Below, piece by piece: positions 1-8,660 of a DNA stretch of 13,028 nt. How positions within the stretch are numbered: the stretch's first letter is position 1; each line of letters starts with the position of its first letter. Both the position numbers and the translations under genes were made by a program. The notes beneath the pieces are model-generated. The model was given only the letters and a program-made list of their open reading frames with translations. It did no database searches and was not told the origin of the DNA. Origin of the DNA: an uncultured Eubacteriales bacterium (lineage in GTDB: Bacteria > Bacillota > Clostridia > Lachnospirales > Lachnospiraceae); contig OMSN01000062.1 in assembly GCA_900313765.1 (NCBI GenBank), positions 1 through 13,028 on the forward strand, written 5' to 3'.

Positions 1-1619
1 CCGGGCTCAGGAAAGTCGGAGAGAATTATTATCTCTTTGACGGATCGGGCTATATGCAGACAGGTGTCCAGGTGATCAAGGGCAACTGGTATTATTTCAT
101 CCTTACCACCGGCAAGATGCTGTACGGATGGATCCGTGAAGGCAAGAAGACCTATTACGCAGATCCTTCCACCGGTATTTTATACAGATCCCGTGCGTAT
201 GGAAGCCATTACTTCAACGCTGACGGCACAGAGAGGACCTACGGCTCCGGTGCGGACACGGCAGCTGGCGCAGCGGCAGGCAGCTGGGTGAAGAAGAACA
301 AGAAGACCTATTATTACAATGCAGCCGGAACGTATGTGACCGGGATGCAGATCATAGACGGTCAGAAGTATTTCTTCAATAATGGCGGAGTTCTTCAGAA
401 AGGGAAGTGGGTCACTTTCGGGGGTAAAAAGTATTACGCATCAAAGAATGGTTCGATCAGAACCAATGCATGGATCAACAAGACCTATTATGTAAACGGT
501 GACGGGGAGCGCGTGAAAGGCCTCACCCAGATCGGCGACAAGTATTATTACTTCAATCTGAAGAACGGGAAACTGAAGACAGGTAAGATCCAGGCTGCAG
601 GCATAGTCTATTATGCCAATGACAGGGGAGTGGTCTACCTCTCGCAGTTTTTCAAGCTCGGTAATAAAAAATACTACGCCAAAGAAGACGGAACATTGGC
701 TGCCGGTCTTACGCAGATCGGTGAGAACTATTACTTCTTCCATCGCAAGAATAACCAGATGCTGAAGAAGGTAAAGAAGAATGTTAACGGCAAGGTCTAC
801 TACTTCCAGAAAGGCGGCAAGGCTGCACGCGACAAGTGGGTCAAGATCAAGGGGAAGTGGTATTATTTCCAGGGAGACGGTACGATGGCCGTCAATCAGA
901 CCATCGGAGAGTACTATGTCGGAGCAGACGGTGCACGGCTCAAGAAAGTTCAGAAGAACAGCGCCAATAGTATCGGTGGTAAGTATTACCTGATCGATAA
1001 GGATGGCAAGGCCTACAGGAATACATGGGTCGTGATCGGAGAGGATACCTATTATGCCGGAGCCGACGGAGCGGCTCTGATAGGGCTGCAGACGATCGAT
1101 GGATATCAGTACTACTTCAACGAGAAGGGCATCATGGAAAAAGATACCCTGGTCGTTGTCGGCAAGACGGTCTACACAATCAATAAGAAAGGTCGTATTA
1201 CCAAGACCAGTGAGGCTATTGGAGATGCGATCGCTGCATATGGCCAGAAGTTCGTAGGAAACCCCTATGTTTATGGCGGCACCAGCCTGACAAATGGCGC
1301 GGATTGCTCCGGGTTCGCATTATCCGTATTTGCGCATTTCGGAATCAAGCTGCTGCGAGTGTCAGATGATCAGATGCATGGGCCTTCTGCGGATATGCAG
1401 AAGCAGGGATATAAGAAGGGCACGGTGATCAAGAATAAGGATCTTCTTCCCGGAGATCTGGTTTTTTACGGAAGTGCCAATTACTCTTCCCACACTGCGA
1501 TCTATATCGGCAATCACAAGGTTGTTCATGCGGCGAATACCAGGATGGGCATCATCATCACGGATATTGACTGGTGTCCGGGCCGGATCACCAATCACGC
1601 AATGCGCTACTGGGCATAA
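1..1619 (+). CDS. Cell-wall-binding repeat protein with C-terminal NlpC/P60 peptidase domain (5' partial)
   Basis: The frame is open from base 3 to the TAA at 1617-1619. The residues encoded before the first ATG (54) already match the repeat pattern (NYYLF, then NWYYF), so that ATG is internal and the true start lies off the left edge. Residue numbers here count from that ATG. About nineteen aromatic repeats of roughly 20 residues (YYF/KYY followed by DG or NG) fill residues 1-385, in the style of choline/glucan-type cell-wall-binding repeats (CW_binding_1-like). A Gly/Ala-rich linker sits near 65-78. Residues 389-521 form an NlpC/P60 domain with the expected triad: Cys418 in DCSGF, His480 in SHTAIYIG and His492 in VHAAN. 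Family knowledge predicts a secreted endopeptidase that cuts peptide stems of peptidoglycan while the repeats hold it on the wall. Cellular role (daughter-cell separation, wall turnover, or bacteriocin-like) cannot be told. The signal peptide is outside the window. Confidence 0.93.
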   Translation, partial: GLRKVGENYYLFDGSGYMQTGVQVIKGNWYYFILTTGKMLYGWIREGKKTYYADPSTGILYRSRAYGSHYFNADGTERTYGSGADTAAGAAAGSWVKKNKKTYYYNAAGTYVTGMQIIDGQKYFFNNGGVLQKGKWVTFGGKKYYASKNGSIRTNAWINKTYYVNGDGERVKGLTQIGDKYYYFNLKNGKLKTGKIQAAGIVYYANDRGVVYLSQFFKLGNKKYYAKEDGTLAAGLTQIGENYYFFHRKNNQMLKKVKKNVNGKVYYFQKGGKAARDKWVKIKGKWYYFQGDGTMAVNQTIGEYYVGADGARLKKVQKNSANSIGGKYYLIDKDGKAYRNTWVVIGEDTYYAGADGAALIGLQTIDGYQYYFNEKGIMEKDTLVVVGKTVYTINKKGRITKTSEAIGDAIAAYGQKFVGNPYVYGGTSLTNGADCSGFALSVFAHFGIKLLRVSDDQMHGPSADMQKQGYKKGTVIKNKDLLPGDLVFYGSANYSSHTAIYIGNHKVVHAANTRMGIIITDIDWCPGRITNHAMRYWA

Positions 1620-1659
1620 GGCCTGGAAGTGACATGATCTGAATAGTATATACAGCGAC

Positions 1660-1697
1660 ACACCGCCGGGCAGGTTCATTGTCCGACGGTGTTTTTT
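1660..1697 (+). terminator. Rho-independent terminator after the NlpC/P60 gene
   Basis: Bases 1660-1672 pair with 1680-1692 (outer arms ACACCG/CGGTGT), giving a 13-position stem with one C-A mismatch and one G-T wobble around a 7-base loop, followed directly by six T (1692-1697). It begins 41 bases after the stop codon. It separates the wall peptidase from the next transcription unit. Confidence 0.85.
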
Positions 1698-1710
1698 GCA
1701 TGATGCCAAT

Positions 1711-1727
1711 TCGATATATGTCGATAT
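1711..1727. repeat. Short direct repeat TCGATAT, 10-base period
   Basis: TCGATAT occurs at 1711-1717 and again at 1721-1727, one helical turn apart, about 32 bases upstream of the proposed -35 box. Placement on one DNA face upstream of a promoter would suit a regulator site, but the repeat is short and AT-rich and could be chance. Confidence 0.3.
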
Positions 1728-1758
1728 GAAAATTAAGAAAGAATTCACAGGATATACA

Positions 1759-1788
1759 TTGATACCGATCACGGTTGCGGATTATACT
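1759..1788 (+). promoter_or_regulatory. Promoter for the ZorAB-like unit
   Basis: TTGATA (1759-1764, 5/6 match to the -35 consensus) and TATACT (1783-1788, 5/6 match to the -10) are separated by 18 bases. Transcription would start near 1795, about 50 bases before the ATG at 1844. It lies between a terminator and the first gene of the unit, which supports the call. It also argues against the TTG at 1775 as a translation start, since that codon lies within the promoter. Confidence 0.65.
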
Positions 1789-1828
1789 ATCGTATATTGG
1801 CGCCGGCTCTGCCGATGCTGTTCATGAT

Positions 1829-1834
1829 AAGGGG
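1829..1834 (+). promoter_or_regulatory. Ribosome binding site that fixes the ZorA-like start
   Basis: AAGGGG lies 9 bases before ATG 1844. No comparable site precedes the in-frame TTG at 1775, so the shorter, 600-residue product is preferred. Confidence 0.65.
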
Positions 1835-1843
1835 AAACGGTAT

Positions 1844-3646
1844 ATGAGGAGATTTACTAATGTTATCGTAGGACTGGCCGCAGCAGGAGTATGCGGACTG
1901 ATCACGTATCTCACGCTGGATTCCAGCCATATCAATATCATTTACAATCTGTGCTTCCTTGCGGTCATGCTGGTCATCATGCTCGTCGGCCTGGGAGTCG
2001 GATTCGTACGTCTGAACCAGACGAAGAGGGGTCTGGACCGGGCGACTGCCAAGATGCAGTCTCTCTCGCAGAGCGGGGGCAATATGTCCGCGATCACGAA
2101 GCCCGGAACCACACTGTTCGGAGTCCCGTATCTTGATGGAAAATATCAGGAATACCTCACATTTCTGCACAAGACCAACAGCCCCACGGATATCGGCGAT
2201 TATATCGGTGAGTATGAGATCAACAACTACACCCACCGCCGTCTGGTGGAGATGGTTCCGGATATCCTGACCAGTCTCGGTATCCTGGGAACGTTTGTCG
2301 GCCTGGTGCTCGGCCTGCGGGGATTCAATCCCACCAGCTATGAGGCGATGTCAGGGTCCGTTGACACACTGATCAAGGGAATCAAGGTCGCTTTCGTGAC
2401 ATCCATCTACGGTCTGTCACTGTCTCTTGCGTATTCCTACTGGCTGCGCGGGACGCTGACTGCGGTCTCCGAGTCTCTCGACCGGTTCCTGGATGCCTAC
2501 TATACAAGCGTTGTGCCGCCGACAGACGCGACGGCCATGAACCATATCATCGCCAACCAGAATTCCCAGACCAAGCTGATGCAGCAGATGCAGAAGGATC
2601 TGGCGAAGGAGGTTGCCCAGAGCCTGTCCGTTTCGATCCAGCCTACCGTGGAGCATCTGGATCAGACGATGGACAACTTCACCGATGTCGTGACTCTGAA
2701 CCAGGAGAAACTCATGGAGAACATTGCGGAGCGGGTCGCCCGCACGATGAAGCAGGAGTTCTTCTCAGAGTTTATTGAGATGCGCAGGGTGATGGGGGAG
2801 ACAAATAAGACCCAGAGAGAGCATCTTGAGTTCATGCGAAACGCCGAGAACCAGTTCCAGAGTGATGTGCTGGACGGGGAAAAGCGGATGTCACAGGCCA
2901 TGGAGGCGTCCTCCGAGGTGGTCATGCGTGCCCTCGATGCCATGAACCAGCAGGAGCAGATCGTGGCGGACTTTGTCGGTGACATGAAGCAGGCGATGAA
3001 TGACATTAACGAGACCAGCGAGCTGAGCCTGCGCATGACACAGCAGATGGGCCAGCTGATCAATATGAATGACGATGTGGCGGACAAGATGATGGAAGTG
3101 GCCCAGCTCAGTGAGCAGTATACCAAGAGCCTCGCTTCCGTACAAGCAGCCAACTCTGATCTGTCAGAAGGCCTGTCCGTCATGAATGACGCGAATATCC
3201 GCATGACGGATCAGATCTCTAAGATGAACAGTGTCACGGTGGACGCGCTGGACGAGAGCAGACAGGTGCAGTCAGAATTCCTGTCCTCTGCGAATGAGTA
3301 TCTGAGTCAGATCAGAGAATCCCAGTCCGAGCTCACCACCCAGATGAAGACGCAGCAGGAGAATCTGAGAGAGTTCACGGAATATATGACACAGGTCCTG
3401 TCCAGGATGTCCAAACTGACAGAGCTGACCAGCCAGGCTTCCATGAACCTGACGGAGCGGGCGGACAAGATCAAGTCGATGGAGAGCGGTTCGGACATGG
3501 CAGCGGTCAAGGCTTCGCTGAACCGTCTTGTAGAACTGGAAGAGGCAAGAGCCCGCGCAGAGCAGCTTGAGAGGGATGAAGCAGAAGCGCGCAGGGCCAG
3601 TGAATGGGAGCAGCCCAGGAAGAGAGGTTTCTTTTCAAGAGGCTGA
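1844..3646 (+). CDS. MotA/TolQ/ExbB-family ion channel with long C-terminal coiled tail (ZorA-like)
   Basis: The 600-residue product has two N-terminal membrane helices (about 6-26 and 32-55). A cytoplasmic stretch follows, then the MotA/TolQ/ExbB core: TM3 at about 138-160 (VPDILTSLGILGTFVGLVLG) and TM4 at about 180-201 (IKVAFVTSIYGLSLSLAYSY, with Thr186/Ser187). The remaining ~395 residues are a polar, Met/Gln/Glu-rich predicted coiled coil with no proline between Pro267 and Pro591, ending in a basic PRKRGFFSRG tail. Family members form pentameric channels around two MotB/ExbD-type partners and use H+ or Na+ flow to drive rotation. The four-helix core plus long intracellular tail is the layout of ZorA from Zorya defence systems. 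It is longer than flagellar MotA or ExbB and lacks their architecture. The partner gene follows after 21 bases. Role in defence is not shown; the Zorya effector genes are absent here. Confidence 0.85.
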   Translation: MRRFTNVIVGLAAAGVCGLITYLTLDSSHINIIYNLCFLAVMLVIMLVGLGVGFVRLNQTKRGLDRATAKMQSLSQSGGNMSAITKPGTTLFGVPYLDGKYQEYLTFLHKTNSPTDIGDYIGEYEINNYTHRRLVEMVPDILTSLGILGTFVGLVLGLRGFNPTSYEAMSGSVDTLIKGIKVAFVTSIYGLSLSLAYSYWLRGTLTAVSESLDRFLDAYYTSVVPPTDATAMNHIIANQNSQTKLMQQMQKDLAKEVAQSLSVSIQPTVEHLDQTMDNFTDVVTLNQEKLMENIAERVARTMKQEFFSEFIEMRRVMGETNKTQREHLEFMRNAENQFQSDVLDGEKRMSQAMEASSEVVMRALDAMNQQEQIVADFVGDMKQAMNDINETSELSLRMTQQMGQLINMNDDVADKMMEVAQLSEQYTKSLASVQAANSDLSEGLSVMNDANIRMTDQISKMNSVTVDALDESRQVQSEFLSSANEYLSQIRESQSELTTQMKTQQENLREFTEYMTQVLSRMSKLTELTSQASMNLTERADKIKSMESGSDMAAVKASLNRLVELEEARARAEQLERDEAEARRASEWEQPRKRGFFSRG

Positions 3647-3654
3647 ATCACAGC

Positions 3655-3660
3655 AGGGGG
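3655..3660 (+). promoter_or_regulatory. Ribosome binding site supporting a GTG start
   Basis: AGGGGG ends 7 bases before GTG 3668. The next in-frame ATG (3692) has only a purine run directly abutting it, so GTG 3668 is the likelier start. Confidence 0.65.
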
Positions 3661-3667
3661 ATTATAA

Positions 3668-4693
3668 GTGAAAAAAGTCAACCGGAGAAGGATGAACGAT
3701 GAGGGTGCCCATAATATATGGCGTTCTTATTCGGATATGATGTCGGGCCTGCTTCTTCTGTTTGTACTGATCATGGCGGTGTGTCTGATGCAGGCACAGA
3801 AGAACTATAACGACAAGCTGGCGGAGCAGGCATCCAGGCTTGAGACGCAGGATGAACTGGAACAGACGCAGAGCGCTCTGTCCACAAAAGAGTCTGAACT
3901 GGAACAGCAGTCACTGACTCTGACGGATCTTCAGAATGCGCTTGAGCTGCAGGCGGCCACTCTGTCGACCAGAGAATCGGAACTGGCCGAGGCGCAGGCG
4001 ACGCTGGAGGAACAGCGCACGCTCCTGGCCCAGCAGGAGTCCGAACTGGAGGTCAGGGATGCGGCACTGGTGACCAGTCAGCAGAAGCTCGATGAGCAGA
4101 ATCAGCTGATGAGTGAACAGCAGCAGAAGATCGACCAGATCATCGGCGTCAAGGCGGATCTGATCGATTCGCTGAACAAGGAATTCGCAGCCAATAAGAT
4201 CAATGTGGAGATCGATTCCCAGACGGGTGCGATCGTTCTGGATTCCAGCGTTCTGTTTGACCTGGATGAATTTGTTCTGACGGAGGAAGGTCAGTATACG
4301 CTGTCTCAGATCCTTCCGGTCTACTGCCAGGTGCTTTTGAGTGAAGAGTACCTGCCGTATGTGGCGGAGATCATCATCGATGGCTACACCGATTCCCAGG
4401 GAGATTACCTGACAAACCTGACCCTGTCCCAGAACCGTGCATATGCGGTTGCGGAGTATCTGCTGGGGATCAGCGGCGGCTTCCTGGATGACGATCATGC
4501 GAAAGAACTGCAGGAGAAACTCACAGCGAACGGAAGGTCCGAATCCAATCTGATCTTTGGAACAGACGGGCAGGAAGACAGGGATTCATCCAGACGTGTT
4601 GAGGTTAAGTTCCGGCTGAAGGATGAAGAGATGATTCAGGAACTGTCCGATATCATAGCAGATGCACAGATGACCGGCGAGACCGGCGGCTGA
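3668..4693 (+). CDS. MotB/OmpA-family stator protein with leucine-heptad coiled coil (ZorB-like)
   Basis: The 341-residue product starts at GTG. Residues 18-40 form the single membrane helix, opening with the WRSYSDMM signature typical of MotB/PomB/ZorB; Asp23 is the expected ion-carrying residue. Residues 64-155 show a perfect heptad: Leu at 64, 71, 78, 85, 92, 99, 106, 113, 120, 127, 134 and 141, then Met148 and Ile155. Residues about 178-325 form an OmpA-like peptidoglycan-binding domain, with Asp242 in DGYTDSQG, Arg257 in SQNRA and the closing RRVEVKF. Family knowledge: a dimer plugs the pentameric MotA/ZorA channel and anchors it to peptidoglycan. Here it lies directly behind the ZorA-like gene, so the two should form one stator complex. 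The coiled-coil stalk is an addition relative to the compact ZorB known from E. coli and may span the thicker Gram-positive envelope (inference). Flagellar MotB is unlikely, since no flagellar genes are present. Confidence 0.87.
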   Translation: MKKVNRRRMNDEGAHNIWRSYSDMMSGLLLLFVLIMAVCLMQAQKNYNDKLAEQASRLETQDELEQTQSALSTKESELEQQSLTLTDLQNALELQAATLSTRESELAEAQATLEEQRTLLAQQESELEVRDAALVTSQQKLDEQNQLMSEQQQKIDQIIGVKADLIDSLNKEFAANKINVEIDSQTGAIVLDSSVLFDLDEFVLTEEGQYTLSQILPVYCQVLLSEEYLPYVAEIIIDGYTDSQGDYLTNLTLSQNRAYAVAEYLLGISGGFLDDDHAKELQEKLTANGRSESNLIFGTDGQEDRDSSRRVEVKFRLKDEEMIQELSDIIADAQMTGETGG

Positions 4694-4729
4694 CCTGCGA
4701 AGAGCACAGAAAAGGACACGGGTAGAGAT

Positions 4730-4957
4730 ATGTTTAAGCCGGGCAGAAAGAACAGCGCACAGGAGCAGGACCGCAGGAGCGGAAAGAAGCGCAGGAATAA
4801 AAGGAAGAAGAGTACGCTGCAGGATCTCCTTCTGGCGGCAGTGGTTCCGCAGAAGCGTGCAGTCATGTCAAAAGCGCTGACGCGCAGGAGAAGACGTGCA
4901 GGTTATGCAGTTACGGCGGTCCGAACCGTGATCCGCTATATGAACAGACATTCATAA
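4730..4957 (+). CDS. Small highly basic hypothetical protein, third gene of the ZorAB-like unit
   Basis: This 75-residue reading frame starts 36 bases after the ZorB-like stop and ends just before the unit's terminator, so it would be co-transcribed. About 24 of 75 residues are Lys or Arg, in two clusters (about 15-27, RRSGKKRRNKRKK, and 52-56, RRRRR), with a short apolar stretch LLLAAVV between them and a Tyr-containing tail. There is no signal peptide or convincing membrane helix, and no family is recognised. The composition would suit binding to nucleic acid or to acidic membrane lipids, but this is only inference. The upstream site is weak (AAAGGA at 4711-4716, 13 bases away; GGTAG closer), and the opposite frames are also open in part. 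Whether it is translated is uncertain; position and stop placement favour a real gene. Confidence 0.5.
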   Translation: MFKPGRKNSAQEQDRRSGKKRRNKRKKSTLQDLLLAAVVPQKRAVMSKALTRRRRRAGYAVTAVRTVIRYMNRHS

Positions 4958-4971
4958 TCAGGCATGAATGG

Positions 4972-5015
4972 CAGGACTGTCTGCCGCCCGCAGGGCGGCG
5001 GCGGTCCTGTTTGTT
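4972..5015 (+). terminator. Strong rho-independent terminator closing the ZorAB-like unit
   Basis: Bases 4972-4989 pair with 4993-5009. The stem is GC-rich with one bulged base, two or three G-T wobbles and a 3-base loop (GCA). The T-tract TTTGTT (5010-5015) follows directly. It begins 14 bases after the small basic gene and separates this unit from the V-ATPase promoter. Confidence 0.85.
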
Positions 5016-5030
5016 ATAGTGGATGATTCG

Positions 5031-5059
5031 TTGACTGACCCTTTAGTGCGTGCTAAAAT
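5031..5059 (+). promoter_or_regulatory. Promoter of the V-ATPase operon
   Basis: TTGACT (5031-5036, 5/6) and TAAAAT (5054-5059, 5/6) are spaced by 17 bases, with a TG dinucleotide at 5051-5052 making an extended -10. The predicted start near 5066 gives a leader of about 33 bases before ATG 5099. It directly follows a terminator and precedes eight closely packed genes. Confidence 0.8.
5042..5057. promoter_or_regulatory. Inverted repeat TTTAG-N6-CTAAA over the V-ATPase -10 region
   Basis: TTTAG at 5042-5046 is mirrored by CTAAA at 5053-5057, and the right arm lies within the -10 box. A dimeric repressor bound here would block RNA polymerase, so it is a candidate operator. The arms are only five bases, so chance is possible. 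Confidence 0.3.
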
Positions 5060-5083
5060 TGATAAGATTTAGGAATCAGTCAT

Positions 5084-5090
5084 AAGGAGG
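5084..5090 (+). promoter_or_regulatory. Ribosome binding site of ntpF (excludes the GTG at 5090)
   Basis: AAGGAGG lies 8 bases before ATG 5099. The in-frame GTG at 5090-5092 overlaps the last base of this site and so cannot be the start. Confidence 0.85.
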
Positions 5091-5098
5091 TGAGGGCA

Positions 5099-5410
5099 AT
5101 GGCCAGAAGTACCATCGATGCGATCCGCCAGGTCGAGAAAGAGACACTGGAAGCGGAGAAGCAGGCGGCAGCTGATGCAAGGCTTCTTTCTGCCAGGACG
5201 AAGGAAGATGCTGAGAAGCTGGTCCGGGATGCACTGTCCAAAGCACAGGCAGATGCACAGGCAATGCTGGAGGAGGCTCAGGCGAAACAGAAGGAACTGA
5301 TCGATCAGAAGTCCAGGGAGACAGCAGCGGCAGCAGAGAACCTGAAAACCGCAGCCGGCGCGAAGAGCAAAGAGGCGGTCAGGGCCATCCTGGATATTGT
5401 CAGTGGCTGA
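5099..5410 (+). CDS. ntpF: V-type ATP synthase subunit G/H-like peripheral stalk protein
   Basis: The 103-residue product is almost wholly alpha-helical and rich in Ala, Lys, Glu and Gln (for example KEDAEKLVRDALSKAQADAQ), with no proline or membrane helix, as in the G/H-type stalk subunits of V/A-type ATPases. This subunit pairs with subunit E to form the peripheral stalks that stop the A3B3 head from turning with the rotor. It is first in the operon, as ntpF is in Enterococcus hirae; archaeal-style annotation may call it subunit H (AtpH). Sequence similarity in this family is low, so the identification rests on size, composition and position directly upstream of subunit I. ATG 5099 was chosen for its excellent ribosome binding site. 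Confidence 0.85.
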   Translation: MARSTIDAIRQVEKETLEAEKQAAADARLLSARTKEDAEKLVRDALSKAQADAQAMLEEAQAKQKELIDQKSRETAAAAENLKTAAGAKSKEAVRAILDIVSG

Positions 5411-5432
5411 GAGGGCACTGAGTCATGAATGG

Positions 5433-5448
5433 CAGCAGACCGCTGCTG
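5433..5448 (+). other. Hairpin CAGCAG-ACCG-CTGCTG just upstream of the ntpI ribosome binding site
   Basis: A perfect 6-base stem (5433-5438 with 5443-5448) and 4-base loop lies in the 58-base gap between ntpF and ntpI, two bases before AAGGAG (5451-5456). It could tune translation or mRNA processing at this junction. No T-tract follows, so it is not a terminator. Confidence 0.4.
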
Positions 5449-5468
5449 GAAAGGAGAGATAACAGCCT

Positions 5469-7972
<2,504 letters not shown>

Positions 7973-8025
7973 GGCATCTTTATTTAAGAAGCATTTGGTA
8001 CGCACAATAAACGAGGAGACTGGAA

Positions 8026-8616
8026 ATGGCAGGTTTGGATAAGATATTAGAGGATATCCGCAGCGAATCTGCAGCGGCGATCGCTTCTGTCACGGGGGAG
8101 GCACAGGCCGAGCGTGACAAAGTGCTCAGCGAAGCACAGAAAGATGCGGATGCTCAGGTTCAGAAGATCCTGTCCCATGCAAAGAGCCAGGCGGACGATC
8201 TGATCGCCAGAGCGGATTCTGCCGCTCAGCTTCAGAGACGTCGTCTGCTCCTGGAAACCAAGCAGGAACTGATCACGTCTGTGATCGAACAGGCGAAGCA
8301 GTCCATCCTGGACCTTCCGGACAGTGAGTATTTTGATCTGATCCTGAAACTGATCAGCAGCAATGCCCTTCCGAAAGAGGGCGAGATCTGCTTTAACAGA
8401 AAAGACTTTGCCCGTCTGCCGAAGGACTTCGCAGCAAAGCTTGTTGCGGCGCTTCCGGATGGCGCGAAGCTGAACGTATCAAAAAACGAGGCGGACATTG
8501 ACGGCGGATTCGTACTGAAGTATGACGGGATCGAGCAGAATCTGTCTCTGGATGAGATCTTTGAGGAGAATCGGGACCGCATGACAGATGCGGCAGGGAA
8601 GATCCTGTTTTCATAA
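8026..8616 (+). CDS. ntpE: V-type ATP synthase subunit E (peripheral stalk)
   Basis: This 196-residue protein has the two-part build of subunit E. A long N-terminal helix (about residues 3-95) has charged, Ala/Gln-rich repeats such as SEAQKDADAQVQKILSHAKS. A small globular C-terminal domain follows, with the typical DIDGGFVLKYDGIEQNLSLD segment (about 157-178), which contacts the top of the catalytic head. It pairs with the G/H-like subunit to form the peripheral stalks. GAGGAG (8013-8018) lies 7 bases before the ATG. The gap after ntpK is 53 bases and shows no clear terminator or promoter. Length is normal for the family. Confidence 0.95.
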   Translation: MAGLDKILEDIRSESAAAIASVTGEAQAERDKVLSEAQKDADAQVQKILSHAKSQADDLIARADSAAQLQRRRLLLETKQELITSVIEQAKQSILDLPDSEYFDLILKLISSNALPKEGEICFNRKDFARLPKDFAAKLVAALPDGAKLNVSKNEADIDGGFVLKYDGIEQNLSLDEIFEENRDRMTDAAGKILFS

Positions 8617-8660
8617 AAGGGAAAACAGGCTTCACATGTTACTGAACAAGGAGGAGAGCA

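Noticed and set aside
1775..1843. TTG 1775 as the start of the ZorA-like protein (23 extra residues)
   Set aside because: The codon lies between the -35 and -10 boxes of a good promoter and has no ribosome binding site; ATG 1844 has AAGGGG at 9 bases and puts the first membrane helix at the N-terminus.
1844..4693. Flagellar MotA/MotB or TonB-type ExbB/ExbD
   Set aside because: The channel protein's tail of about 395 residues, the partner's heptad stalk, and the lack of flagellar or TonB genes do not fit.
1844..4957. A complete Zorya defence system
   Set aside because: ZorA- and ZorB-like proteins are present, but no ZorC, ZorD helicase or ZorE nuclease is encoded, and a terminator closes the unit. 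Only the motor part can be claimed.
5090..5098. GTG 5090 as the start of ntpF
   Set aside because: It overlaps the AAGGAGG ribosome binding site that serves ATG 5099.
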